NCBI GenBank assembly: GCA_012295275.1
Contig: CM022677.1
Location: 23,526,253-23,590,252, forward strand
Source of the DNA: Chrysomallon squamiferum
Lineage: Eukaryota > Mollusca > Gastropoda > Neomphalida > Peltospiridae
Direction of reading: 5' to 3'
DNA length: 64,000 nt
The translations under genes were made by a program, and so were the position numbers. Shown in pieces: positions 1 through 14,618 of this stretch. Each line of letters starts with the position of its first letter. The stretch's first letter is position 1. The notes under the pieces are model-generated. The model saw only the letters and a list, made by a program, of their open reading frames with translations, searched no databases and was not told where the DNA came from.

Positions 1-480
1 CAATCATATAAGGTTTATACAAGCAGAAAAGGAAATATATATATCTAAGTAGTTTCCCAGGTCAAGCCTGATCTGGCGCCGTGCCTTCAGGGGCCAGCGA
101 CCGTTCCCTAAGAATCGTTCCACAGTTCTCCCCCAACAAAACACATTCACGGCTTATTATTTGGCAGACCGAATCAAAACTAATGACAGAAGTGACATTT
201 TACAGGCGGAAAATAAAAATGTTCTTCTGTCACAGTCTGAATGGTTAGATATTATAATGTTATCTGTGTACATGTCCCAACAGCTATCAATACTTTAAAT
301 TTTTTTTTTTTTTTAAATAAATGTATATATACTTTTTAAAACATTTTTTTTTCAATTAATTTGCATTAATTAGCATTAATTTGCCTTTTGACTTCATATA
401 TATTGATAGCACAAGAACTAACTTGCTAAGAACTGTTTTCGTAATCAAATCTTTGCATAAAGATTTTGTATGAAATTGGG
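1..480. other. 5' flank of gene A, no gene seen
   Basis: AT-rich non-coding sequence with T and A homopolymers near 299-360. I see no open frame with coding character, no RNA gene and no recognisable element. Confidence 0.5.
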
Positions 481-900
481 CAGACTATGAAAGAAATGCA
501 TAATTTCTAACTGTACATGATTAAAAATCCCATGTAAACTCAGCTTAGTCACTCGACGATTATTTTGAAACGATACATTTGTCTGTTGGTTCTGCGTTGT
601 TTACCAAACTTCACATGTGAAGAAACGAATGATGATGAAGCTGAACATTATATACTAAATTATGATGTTTGTTGTTTATGAAAATATGATAAAATCAAAA
701 ATCAAAAATCAAAATAATGACAAAACTCGAATGATGGGACCGCGTCCAAGACAGCAAAAGACGTAATCATTCCGTTGACGTCATTAACGTATGACGTATT
801 TCTTTCGAACATAAAAACACGCAATCTCTATTATTTACACAGAAGTAAAAGAGAGACGCCATATTAGACATACCCTTAGTAAGTTTCTTCTTTCTGTCTT
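481..900 (+). promoter_or_regulatory. Putative promoter and untranslated first exon region of gene A
   Basis: This stretch is recognisably similar to 17550-17960 in front of gene B. Shared pieces in the same order include TTTTGAAA, GTTGTTTACC, a GATGAAGCTGAA block, a GATGTTTGTT-like block and AAATAATGAC. Several TGACGT-like (CRE-type) words lie at about 775-800, and a weak TATA-like AACATAAAAA at about 809. An untranslated first exon probably starts near 820-860, because the next recognisable exon (2874) already carries the ATG. The similarity is seen directly; promoter function is inferred from position ahead of both paralogues. Confidence 0.4.
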
Positions 901-902
901 TC

Positions 903-944
<42 letters not shown>

Positions 945-2873
945 GAAAAAGCAACAAGTAAATAATGAAAAAATATAGATAAATAGATAGATTAGATAAA
1001 TAGATCGGATAGATGATAGATAAATATAGATATGCAACAATTTGTAAGAAATAAACATAACCATCACAGATACTTTGAAAATTTCTTATAAAATGAAGGA
1101 ATGTTTTAAAACTTAAAAATGATAAAAAAAAAAAAAAAAATAAAAAAAATAAAAATGTATTTACTATTATTTGGAAATGCACTTGTGTTTGAGCTTTTTG
1201 CTATAAATATCGAATTTGGATGTATCTACTGGTCAAGTTAAGTCTGTTTGTATTTGAACGGAAAATAATAAAAAACGTTAAAGCATCAACACATGTAAGA
1301 TGCATTTAGTCTATATCCAAAGTTTCGAATTTTATAACATAGCAAATGATATACATGTTGCGAAGAAAGATTTTCACTAACTCCCCACTCACTCTCTTGA
1401 CTTAATTACTCCCCTGCATTAGTTAAGGGAGACTGGTGCAGTAACTATTATTAATAATGCAGTGGGCAATTCAAGTAGTCATCTTCAAATCTTCTCAGTT
1501 GAACATTCTACAAGCAGTGAACCATCCCTAAATTGTTTAATAGTTTGGAACCACCGAGTCATTTTTCTGTGGCTAATGGTGACAATTCTGTGGCTAATGG
1601 AAGAACCAATAACCAGAAAACTTGGTCAGAACTGAAAAGAAATAATCTTCATTTTCTTTAAACTCTTTATGATAGATGCCGATGAGAATTCTTTTTAAGA
1701 GTCATTACACAGCCATACTAACAGTGGCGTGCAGAATGGAGTGTCCGAAGTGGCGAGCTGCCCTTGGCATTCAAATGGGGTGATGGCATCCAATCAGAGA
1801 GAAACATTTAATAAATTTGGTTGATTTGTATTTAAATCGAATAAAGTGTTTATTTTATGTTTCATCTATGTTTACTTATTCAAAATGTCTTCCTTTCTCA
1901 TAACTGAGTTTGACGAGAATAAGCCTATTGATCAAGTCAGATAAAACATGCCCTCACGCCTTCTTGAACTGGAGGCCAAACTTGGTGTATTGTCAGTGGC
2001 AGTAAACTCGGTTGCAGACATTAACCATGATTCAGCCACTCAGGATTCAACTTCACGGGTAGCACATCACGACAAACAAAGCACCTCATATACGAAGTTG
2101 TGCAGTTATTGGCCGCTCTAAGAATATTCACTCCTGCACCACGGTGAGGTTAGTGCAAATGCAGCGGCATATGAATGGGCAGATTAATATTAATATCAAC
2201 TATTAGGCCGAACGTACGCTTTAACCACAGACATCCTACCAAAACCACCGAAAAACAGTCAATGGTTTGCACGTGCGTCATCCAGTTGCCCCATACGCCT
2301 GCATGGAGTGTCATTCTTTATTTAGACAATTTCCAAGAAGGTCGATTAATCACTGTGGATTATTATTTAACTGTGGAATATTTTTTTTTTTGTTCTGTTG
2401 ATCATACAGTTGTTATTGTTTCCTTCTTAATCATTTTGTAAAAAAAACCTCCTGAACTTTTCAACTTCACTTCAGACCCGAATCCTCCATCATTTGGTGG
2501 TCACAGTTAATAAACCTTACAATTTTGACAATTGTAAATTCGTATTAGAGTTCCCTACTTTTTTTGGACCAGTATAAATTCAAGGAACAATTTTAATTTC
2601 TTTTTTTCTTGATTACAATATACGTTTATTTACTCATAAGAACAATTTCTTAGACCTTTAGTTAATAAAAGCTAAAGAATGACAGAGCTCATTTGTATTA
2701 ATTACTTTTTCCATTACTGCCTACTGGAATGAAAGAATAATAATAATAACAATAATAAATTATTCTTACCAGAAACAGATATATAGATTTGCTCAGTCAC
2801 TTTATTATTATTTTATTTATTTTATTTATTTATTTATTTATATTTATTTTTGTTTGTTCGTTTGTTTTTCCAG
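901..2873. other. Gene A first intron region with a degraded mobile-element relic
   Basis: Contains an ATT/AAT microsatellite (about 903-942) and an A-rich tract near 1122. Between about 1725 and 2520 base composition becomes more balanced, with short broken open stretches (for example 1930-2120 and the 88-codon frame at 2175-2441), ending near an AATAAA at about 2507. It reads like an old, stop-broken mobile element. I cannot assign a family. No splice-flanked exon of gene A was found here. Confidence 0.3.
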
Positions 2874-2940
2874 ATAAAGAAATTCGACATGAACTCTATT
2901 ATTAAACAAGCCTTAATTCAAGAAGTACTCATTTCGTTAG
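2874..2940 (+). CDS. Gene A leader exon with start codon
   Basis: Acceptor TTTTTCCAG, ATG at 2889, then 17 codons (MNSIIKQALIQEVLISL) and a phase-1 donor G|GTGTGT. The gene B leader exon (18818-18883) has the same acceptor context, the same CGACATG start context and exactly 52 coding nt, which supports this start. As a signal peptide it is poor: Lys and Gln lie early and Glu interrupts the hydrophobic stretch, unlike the more hydrophobic gene B leader. Secretion of the gene A product is therefore less certain. Confidence 0.6.
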
Positions 2941-3614
2941 GTGTGTATAGTTCAATTATATAATTGCTGTTTGTATTATTCTGTCAGTCTGGTTGCATAA
3001 TCATTAGGTAATTCAAAATTATATAACTATATCTATTAAAAAGATCCTACATAATATATTGGAACTAGGTTTCACATTCCTTTGTGATAGTTTATTTTTC
3101 GAGGCAACTTTAGCCAGGCAATAATAATAAAATCCCTTTTCTTTGTAATCTCTGCCGCATGCCCAATACAGTCAACGTGATTTTGTAATAAGAAAAGTCA
3201 GCGTATGTCGGTTTTAGCTTCATACAGTCATAATTAAACTTGTAGACGGCCTTTAGAGGTGATGTACAACATGTACATCCAAAAACTCGAGAAAATCCAA
3301 TATTCCAAAACGCCTATCCCAAATCATTTTGGATGAAGGATTATGGACCAGTAACTATTCCCGTGCATCGGAAGTAGCATGTTGTAATCTAGATATTTTT
3401 CGTCACAACTGTTAATTTCTTCTTCTGTCTACACATCTGGACAGAGGTGTGAATCAGTATTCAGCCAGTTACAATAGTGGTAACACAAAAATTAAACCTA
3501 TAATTATAGTAATGTCTGATTCTAGCCAACCTCCTAATAACCTTATCGACTCACAACAATTAGTCTCATTCCTAATAATTCGGTATCTGATAGGCATTTT
3601 CATACATATATATA

Positions 3615-3668
<54 letters not shown>

Positions 3669-3975
3669 AAATAATAATGACAATAAGTAAGTAAATAAAT
3701 AAATAAATAAATAAAATTCCCAGAATGTGATCAGTATCCCTGATTAAGTTGTCTTCTAGGATTATTCAAAGCCCAGCGTCTACAGTTATAATCCGTTATG
3801 ACGTATAACATATGTCAGCCATATAACATCATGACACTAAACTCTTATGATTGAAAATACTTTATGTTGAAGAAAATATTTAATATTCATAATATCATAA
3901 TCATAATTTTTACCATTAGTATAAAAATCGAATGACGCGACTTCGATATACTCAGGAACGACAATGGATTAATTA

Positions 3976-4044
<69 letters not shown>

Positions 4045-4304
4045 GCCATAGTTATCTTTGTTTAAAGTTTTAGGAAAGTCGAAATCAATGGAAGGAGATT
4101 CTACAGGTAAGACCTGCATTTTTTGAATGTTGCAAAGAAAGAAAATATTTGATTTATGAATTTTGGAGGGATATGGCAATAGAACTAACAAGACTTAATT
4201 CCTACTCTGAATTACTGGCATTATCTATTTTTAGCAGATGTTGCTCTTTGAATGTTATTTTGTTATGTGAGAAGATTCTATTACCTTCCATAAATAAAAA
4301 AGAC

Positions 4305-4349
<45 letters not shown>

Positions 4350-5306
4350 TTCAATTTTTATTTCTGTCTGCACTTTCTTTCATTACATTATTTTATTTTG
4401 TATTTATACAGACTAGATTATGTTTATCAAAATGATGATGACAACAATATTAGTGGTATAAGAAAAAGTAGCATAGTAATAATAGTAGCAGTCCTTATTG
4501 TTATTGTTATAATTCTGCTTTTTCAATTTAACGTTTATAAACAGTGGATGGTGGATGGAGTGAGTGGGTGTCTAAGAGGAAAGACTGTTCTGTCACGTGC
4601 GGAAAAGGAGTAATCGTGCATGAAACTAGTCGTAAATGCAACAGTCCTAAACCACTGTTTGGTGGGAAATATTGCAAAGGCTTGGCATTAAGCACTACAG
4701 ATTTGGTTTGTCTAAAAGCACCATGTCCAGGTAATGCATTGGTAATTTACTATATCTTCTGTTAAGAAAACCTATCGATCTGCAGTTATAGTTAATAAGA
4801 ATAGCTTAATCTGCTGAATTATTAATGTCAGACAGTGAATATAAATTATTCTACTTTTACATGATCTTCCTCTTCTTTTTCCTGCTATTGTTCTCGTTGT
4901 CATTTTACTATTACTGATCCCTCTACTACTGTTCTACTATTAATACTGCAACTACAACAACAACAACAACAACAACAACTACTACTACTACTACTATTAT
5001 TATTATTATTATTCAGGAAATTCTAAATCATTCGTAGCAGGTCTTGCAGGTAAGAACAAAAATCATTTAAACTAAAAATTGTGTATAAAAGTACGTTGTT
5101 CAAAAAAAAGTAATTGTTATGATGCTGCCCAGGATGATGAATAACATTTATTTATTCACTGATTCCGTTATCATATAAAGAAGAAATAATTTTATTAACA
5201 TTAAGAGTAACTATGTTTCTATAATTATAGTTACTAAGAATAATTTATTAATTTCTGATCATCGGTGGGTCGATAAACTTATGTCCTCGTCTTCTTCTTC
5301 TTCTCC

Positions 5307-5373
<67 letters not shown>

Positions 5374-6626
5374 CATTATCATTTGTATAATATTAATGTA
5401 TCATATTAAATCGTTGGAAGCAGATGATGCAGATAAGAAGAAAACATACATGTCCGATTCACAGAAACAAAATCTTTTCGGCCATTATGAGTGTACTATA
5501 TCTGAACTATGCTTAGCATTTAACTTCCAAATTTTATACAAAAGTATTAAGTTGGAATATACTGTATTCTTATTTTGAAAACGGTTTATAAAATTGCGAA
5601 GTTCAAATAGAAGTAATTTTATTATGATGACGATGACAATGAATAATATTCATTTATTCATTTATTTATTTATGTGCGTATTTTTCACTTAATTCAGTTA
5701 TATATTAAGAAAATAATAATTGTATTAACATTAAGAATAACTAATCTTTCAGTAATTATAGTTCCTAAGAATAATTTATTAATTTCTCACCATCGATAGG
5801 TCAATATATTTTCTTCTTATTATTATTATCACTGTAATCATCATCATCATTATCATCATCATTAATTCATGTTTCATTTCTGTCTGTACTTTCTTTCATC
5901 ATTTAATTTAATTTAATTTTACTTTATTTATACAGACTAGATTATGTTTATCAAAATGATGATAATAATATTAGTGGTATATGTAAAAGTAGCATAGTAA
6001 TAATAATAGCAGTCGTTATTGCTATTTTTGTAATTTAGCTTGGATTTCTCCTATTTCAATTTAACGTTTATAAACAGTGGATGGTGGATGGAGTGACTGG
6101 GTGTCTAAGAGGAAAGACTGTTCTGTCACGTGCGGAAAAGGAGTAATCGTGCATGAAACTAGTCGTAAATGCAACAGTCCTAAACCACTGTTTGGTGGGA
6201 AACATTGCAAAGGCTTGGCATTAAGCACCACAGATTTGCTTTGTCTAAAACCACCATGTCCAGGTAATGTATTGGTAATTTACTATATCTTCAGTGCCTG
6301 GTTTTATTTTGTCCCTTAATTCTGTTATTTGTAAAACGATTTTCTTCTTCTTCTAAATATATTTTACATTTAAATTCAAAATTTTATTCGAAATTAGTAA
6401 GTTGCAAGCAACTGTATTCTGATTTTGAAAACTATGTATCGAATTGCCAAGTTCAAATTAAAGTAATTGGTACGATGATGGCGTTTATTTATTTATTTCC
6501 AGTTAATTCAGTTTTATAACTAAGAAGAAATAATTATATTAACATAAACAAATAACTATCTTTCTACAGTTTTAGTTCCAAAATAATTTCTTCCTCCTCC
6601 TCCTTCTTCTTCTTCTTCTTCTTCTT

Positions 6627-6657
<31 letters not shown>

Positions 6658-7141
6658 TTATTATTATTATTATTGTTATTACTATATTAACGTTTGAGGA
6701 AAATCTGAATCACTGGAAGAAGACGATGCAGGTAAATATAAAACACAGATTCACAGAACCCAAATCTTTTCGGCCATCATTCTGTGTAGCATATTTAAAT
6801 AAGTTTTACATATAAACTGAAATTGTTCTACGACATATCTAACTTGAAAGCAGCTGCATTCTTATGTTGAAGACAGTGTTTAAAATGTCGATGTTCAAAT
6901 TAAAGTAACTTTTCTGATGATGACAATAGCGATAAACAATATTTATTTATTCATTTATTTATGTTTGTCCACTTAATTTAATTATGTATTAAAAACAAAT
7001 AATTGAATTAACATTAAGAATCATTATCTTTCTATAATAATACCTCTTAGGAATAATTTCTTGATTTTTAAACATCGGTAGGTCAATACAATATCTCTCG
7101 TTGTTGTTGTTGTTGTTGTTGTTGTTCTTGTTCTTGTTCTT

Positions 7142-7206
<65 letters not shown>

Positions 7207-8150
7207 CATTTTAGCAACGTCCGAATCACTTGAAGAAAATGATTTAGGTAAGAAGAAAACATACAGCCCCGATTCGCTCAAACAACATCTTGGGAATTGT
7301 TCTGTGTAGCAATACTTAAAATGTAATTTCCGTTTAAATAAAACATTTGGTACAAAACTACTAAATTGCAAGCGACTTTATTATTATGCTGAAAACTGAA
7401 TACAATTGCGAAGTTCAAATAAATGTAATTGTCACGATGACGATGAATACTATTTGTTTATTCTTTTATTTATGTATTTTCACACAACTTAATAATATAC
7501 TAAGACGAAATAATTGTATTAACATTAAGAATAATTGTCTTTCTGTAATTATGGTTCCTAAGAATAATTTATTAATTTCTAAACATCGATGGGTCAATAT
7601 AATTACTTCTTCTTCTTCTTCTTCTTATTATTATTATCATTTACGTTCGAGGAAAGTCCGAATCACTGGAAGGAGACGATACAGGCAAGATGGAAACATA
7701 ATGCTCCGATTCAAATAAATAAAACGTTTTGCGGGCATTATTCTGTGAAGCATATTTAAAACAATTTTTACATTTAAAGTGAAAAACATTGTATACGACA
7801 TAACTAATTTGCAAGTTTCTGCATTCTTATGTTCAAAACTCTGTATAAAACTGCCATATTCAAATTAAAGTAATTGTCATGATGATGACGATGACTTGTT
7901 CAATTATATATTAATTATATATTATTCAATTATATATTAAGAAAGATATTAGAATTAACATTCAAAATAACTATCTTTCTATAATAATAGTTCTTAAGAA
8001 TAATTTATTAATTTTTGTACATCGATGGGTCAATGTTATTTCTGCTTCTGCTTCTTCTTCTTCTTCTTGTTATTATTATTATTGTTGTTGTTATTTTTGT
8101 TGCTCCTGTAGTTGTAGTTGTTGTTCTTCTTATCATCATCATCATCATTA

Positions 8151-8242
<92 letters not shown>

Positions 8243-8701
8243 TTCGTTTGAGGAAAGTCCGAATCACTGGAAGGAGATGATGCAGGTAAGAAGAATATAT
8301 ATAGATCCGATTCACAGAAACAGCCCCATTTCGGCCATTTTTTCTGTTGTAGCATCTTTAAATATGTTTTGCATTTAAATTGAAAATTGTATTCGAAATT
8401 ACTAAATTGCAAGATACTATATTCGTATTCTGAAAACTGTGTATAAAATTGCAAAGTTCAAATTAAACTATAGTTTAAGATGATTACGATCATGATAAAT
8501 AATATTTGTCTATTTACTTATTTAGCCTACTTAATTCAATTAAAGGTTAACAAGAAATTATTGTGTTAACATTAAAAACAAATAGTTTTTCTATAATTAT
8601 AGATATTGAGAATAATTCTTTAATGTCTAAATATAAAATTGCATATAAATTCGTTATCATTCTTTCTCATTGTCTTCTTCGTCATCATCATATTCTTCTT
8701 C

Positions 8702-8739
<38 letters not shown>

Positions 8740-9678
8740 GTTGCAGGAAAGTCTGAATCACTCGAACCAGATGATGCAAGTAAGAAGAAAACGTACAGTT
8801 CCGATTTACACGAACAGAATCTTTATTCTCTGTACCATATTTGAAATGTGTTTTGCATTTAAATTCATTTTTCTTTTTTCTTTCTTTCTTTTTTGCATTT
8901 GGTATATTCGTGCATACAAAATTACGAAATTTCAAACAACTGTATTGTTGTGTTGAAAACAATGTATAAAAGTTCAAATTAAAGTAGATATTAAGATGAT
9001 GATGATGAATATTTGTTTATTTACTTATTTAGCCTACTTAATTAAATGTTAACCAGAAATTATTGTATTACCATTAAAAACAAATATTTTTTTCTATAAT
9101 TATAGATATTGAGAATAATTAATTAATGTCTAAATATCGGTGGTTTATATAAATTCGTTATCATTCATCATCGTCTTCAACTTCTTCATCTTCTTCTTGT
9201 CCTTCTTATTCTTGTTCTTCTTCTTATTATTAATATTATACTGACGTTGCAGACAAGACCAAGTCACTGGAAGGAGATGAAGCAGGTAAGAAATATAAAT
9301 TACAGGTGCGATTCACAGAAAGAAAGACGTTTTAGCCATTTTTCTGTGTAGAATCTTTAAAATGTGTTTTTTCATTTAAATTCACAATTTTATACTTTTG
9401 ATATATTTCTGCGTATCAAATTACTAGATTTGAAGCAACTGTATTTTTATCTTGAAAAATGTGTTCAAATAAAAGTCATTTCACGATGATGACGATGACG
9501 ATGAATACAATTTATTTATTTTGTTATTTATTTATTTGCATTTAAAATTTAATTATATATTATGAAGAAATGTTTGTATTAAGATTAAGAACAATTGTCT
9601 TTCCTCGATTCCTTAGAATAATTTATTAATGTCTAAACATTGGTGGACTAATATAATTTAGTCATCATCTTCTTCTTC

Positions 9679-9747
<69 letters not shown>

Positions 9748-10719
9748 GTTTCAGGAAAGTCTGAATCCCTGGAAGGAGATAATGCAGGTCAGAAGAAAAC
9801 ATGCAGTTCCGATTTACACGAACTAAGTCTTTATTTGAAATGTGTTTTGCATTTTAGTTCAATTTTGTTTTATTATGTTTTATTTAATTAATTAATAAAT
9901 TAATTTTTTATTTTTTTACATTTGGTATATTACTGATAAAAAATTACCAAATTGCAAACAACTGTATTTCTGTGTTGAAAACTATATATCATGATGAAGA
10001 TGATGATAAATATTGATTTATTTACTTATTTAGCCTACTTACTTCAATTAAATGTTAACAAGAAATTATTGTATTAACATTAAAAATATAAAAAGAATTC
10101 TGTAATTATAAATATTGAGAATAATTCATTAATGTCTAAATGTCGATGGTTAATATAAATTCGTCATCATTCTTTCATCATCGTCTTCTTCTTATTATTA
10201 TTATTATTATCATTTGTATCATATTAATGTTTCAGAAAAGGGTAAATCATTGCACCCAGATGAAGCAGGTAAGAAGAAAACATTCAGGCCAGATTCACAG
10301 AAACAAAATCTTGTCGGTCATTGTTCTGTGTAGCATGTTTAAATATGTTTTTCATTCAATATGATAATTTTATACAAAATTACTGAACTGTAAGCAACTG
10401 TATTCGTATGTTGAAAACTGTATATAAGTTCTTTCTAGATGTTATCATAGATATACTTTTTTCAGTCAAAAATTGTGAAAAAGGAAATGAAATAAAAATT
10501 TAAATATATGACATAAACACATAACTCCTTATTTAGAAACAAATAATGTATTAACATTGTGAATAGTTATACTTCTATAATTGCAGTTCCAAACAATAAT
10601 TTATTCATTTCCAAACATGAGTAGGTCAATATAATTTCGTCGTCGCCTTTTCCTTCGTTGTTATCATCGTCATCATCATCAACATCATCATCACCTTCTT
10701 TTCTTCTTCTCTTCTTCTT

Positions 10720-10750
<31 letters not shown>

Positions 10751-11178
10751 TTATTATTATTATTATTATTATTTTAACGTTTGAGTGACGTCCGAACCAC
10801 TGGAAGAAGACTATTTCGGTAAGAAAAACACATACAGTTCCAATTCACAGAAACAAAGTTCATTCGGCCATTATTTTGTGTAGCATTTTCACGAAATTAC
10901 TCTGTTGCAAGCAGCTGAATTGTTATGTTCAATTTAATATACAATATTGTGAGGTTGAAATATGAATAATTATTATGCTGATGACAATCAATAATATTTA
11001 TTTATTTATTCAGGAAAAATAACTGTATTAGCATTAAGAGTAAACATATATGTATAAATACAGTTACTAAGAATGATTTATTAACTTGTAAACATCGGTG
11101 GGTCAGTACAATTTAGACATCTTCTTCTTCGACTTCTTGTTCTACTTGTTCTTCTTCTCCTTCTCCTTCTACTTCAAA

Positions 11179-11211
<33 letters not shown>

Positions 11212-11887
11212 GTAGTAGTAGTTGCTTTTGTTATGTGATTCTATTAACGTTTCAGAACAGTTCGAAGTGTGGGAAGACGATGTAGCAGGTACGAATGAAA
11301 CAAACAGTTCCGATTCACAGAAATAAATCCTAGGACATTTAAACATTTATTAATTTGCAAGCAACTGCATTCTTACGTCAAGAACTGGGTATAATAGCGA
11401 AGATGAAATAAAATTAATTGTTATAATGATGTTGACGATGACGATGAATATTATTTATTTATTCAATTTTTATATATTTAATTTATTCTTTTTATATATA
11501 TATATATATTTATATTTATATGTTCACCAAATTCTATTATTTAAAATTGTATACGAAATTACTACATTGCAATCAAATGCTTTCTTATGTTGACTATAAT
11601 GATAAATATTTACTCGTTTTTTTTATTAAAGAGATAATAAAAGTAGATGGTGGATGGAGTAGTTGGATCTTTGAAACAACAGAGTGTAATGCCACTTGTG
11701 GAGATGGATTATTTGCGAAATTATGGCGTCGTGAATGCAACAATCCTGAACCACAGAACGATGGAATGGTGTGCCTTGGTGTTTCTCTGCATACTGATTT
11801 CTGGCCATGTGAAAATGTCACATGTCCAGGTAATACATTTAATAATATTATTTATTTATTTATTAACTTATTTATTTATTTATTAAC

Positions 11888-11934
<47 letters not shown>

Positions 11935-12243
11935 TTTTGTGTGTATATTTGTTTTTTTGTCTTAAGAAAAGTGAATATATAATTTTTCTTTCTGTAATTC
12001 TAGTTCTTCTTTTTCACCATCATCATCAACTTCATCATCATCATCATCATCATTATCTTATTATTATTATTAGTATTATTTCAAAATTTCTGGAAAATTT
12101 ATATCACTGGTTAGAAGTAGCCCAGATAAAACGAAGATAAATAAATAATTTGAGAAAAAAACCACAAAAAAAAAAAACACACACACGAAAACAACAAATT
12201 CCAAATGTAATTACATGTATTTATTTTTTGATTAGTTGGGGTT

Positions 12244-12274
<31 letters not shown>

Positions 12275-14391
12275 TTTTGTTGTTGTTGTTGTTGTGGTTG
12301 TTGTTGTTTTTCTCCGGCAGATCATTCTCCCTAAATTCGAAAGTTGAAATTAAGACCATTACGACGATATTTTGACGAAGATGATAATCATCTACTAATA
12401 ATGATGATGATGATAATAATAATAATAATAACGGATATAGTGGTTGTAGTTGTTGTTGTAGTTGCTTCTGTTGTTGTCATTATTATAGCGTTGTTTTTTC
12501 GGGTTTTTAAGTGTGTGTGTGTGTGTTTTTTTTTTGTGGTAATAAAGTATTTGTAGTAGTAGAAAAGTAGCAAATGTACTTTTTGAATTAAACCCATATT
12601 AACAGTTGATGGTGGGTGGAGTTCTTGGGTGATGAATACGGGTACGTGTTCTGTCACATGCGGAAATGGAACATTTGTAAAGAAAAGCAGTCGCAAATGC
12701 AGTAATCCTAAACCACAGGACGGTGGCAAATTCTGCAAAGGGGTGGCGTTTAATAACATGGTAACGTCCTGCCAAAAACACCCATGTACAGGTAATCTGT
12801 TATTTTTTTTTTTTATCCTAAGTAAAATAATGATAATAATATTATCAGCTTAAGAATAATTATTTTTATATCATCATTCTTCATAAGAATAGTATAATTA
12901 ATTATTAACAGGATGAATAGAATTTTTTTTTCTTGTTGTTGCTACTACTTCTACTATTATAACGCTTCAGGACTGGTAGAAGCTTGAAAAGGTAAATTTA
13001 AACTTACGATTTTGACTTATAAAATAGAAATGTTTTTATGGCTAATTTGGCATAGTATGATATTCTAGAATATTTTTACTATTAAAGCTCAAAATTTTAT
13101 ATGAAATTAGGTTAAAATAATGTTATTCTGATAATGTGATGGTGATGATGACGGAAACTCTTCTTTTTGATTGATTTTTGATGTTATTCCAAAAGAAGTA
13201 TGAATCATTGCATAGTCATTATTACTATATCAGTAACAGAGGAAAACATAATTTCTTATTATTATTTTTGTTGCTGCTTGCTGCTGCTGCTGAAATAATA
13301 ATTATTACAAATACTGTTTTAACGTATCAGGAAATCAGAAGTCGTTGCAGAGTATTGACCTACGTAAGTTTAAAACTGAATTCTTAATTGATAGAAGGAT
13401 ATATTTTTATGGGTTCTTTCGATCTAGTATATTTTGAATTTTTACTATCTAAATTCAAAAATGTATTCAAAATTCCTGAGTTGAAATGAAGAGTATTGTT
13501 TTCTTCGATGGTTATGACTGAGTCTGCTGTTTATTTATTTATTTATTTATTTATTATTTCATTACACGATTATTCAGTAATTAAAGTAAAGCCAATCACT
13601 GGAAGGAGATGATGCAGGTAAGAAGAAAATATATAGTTCCGATTTACAGAAACGGAGTCTTTATTCTGTGTACCATGTTTGAAATGTGTTTTGTATTTAA
13701 ATTCTTTTTTTTTCTTCACATTTGGTATATTCTTACATAGAAAATTACGACACTACAATTCTTGTGTTGAAAACTGTATAAAATTGCGATATTCAAATTA
13801 AAGTAGAGTTTAAGATGATGAATAATATTTGTTTATTTACTTATTTAGCCTACTGAATTCAATTAAATGTTAACAAGAAATTATTAACTTAACATTAAAA
13901 ATAAATAAATATATATATATATATTTCTGTAATTACAGATATTGAGAATAATTCATTAATTTCTAAATATAAATTCGTCATCATTCTTCATCATCGTCTT
14001 CTTCTTCATCTTGTTGTTGTTGTTGTTCTTCTTCTTCTTCTTCTTCTTCTTATTATTATTATCATTTGTATCATATTAACGTTTCAGGAAAAGCGAAATC
14101 ACTGCATCCAGGTGAAGCAGGTAAGAAGAAAACATACAGGCCTGATTCACAAAAACAACATCTTTTCGATCATTGTTCTGTGTAGCATGATTAAATATGT
14201 TTTTCATTTAATATGATCGTTTTATACCAAATTACTGAACTGTAAGCAACTGTATTCGTATGTTGAAAACTGTATAAAATTGCGATATTCAAATTAAAGT
14301 AGAGTTTAAGATGATGAACAATATTTGTTTATTTACTTGTTTAGCCTACTGAATTCAATTAAATGTTAACAAGAAATGATTAAATTAACAT

Positions 14392-14436
<45 letters not shown>

Positions 14437-14581
14437 TTTCTGTAATTACAGATATTGATAATAATTAATTAATTTCTAAATATCGGTGGTTCATATAAAT
14501 TCGTCATCATTCTTCATCATCGTCTTCTTCTTCATCTTGTTGTTGTTGTTGTTGTTGTTCTTCTTCTTCTTCTTCTTCTTC

Positions 14582-14618
<37 letters not shown>

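Noticed and set aside
8008-8454. Long frames of poly-Ile, poly-Asn, poly-Tyr, poly-Leu or Ser-Leu across the window (for example here, 38690-38930, 45100-45390, 59269-59480)
   Set aside because: They are translations of ATT/AAT, CTT and GA microsatellites in arbitrary frames, present on both strands, with no splice or start context.
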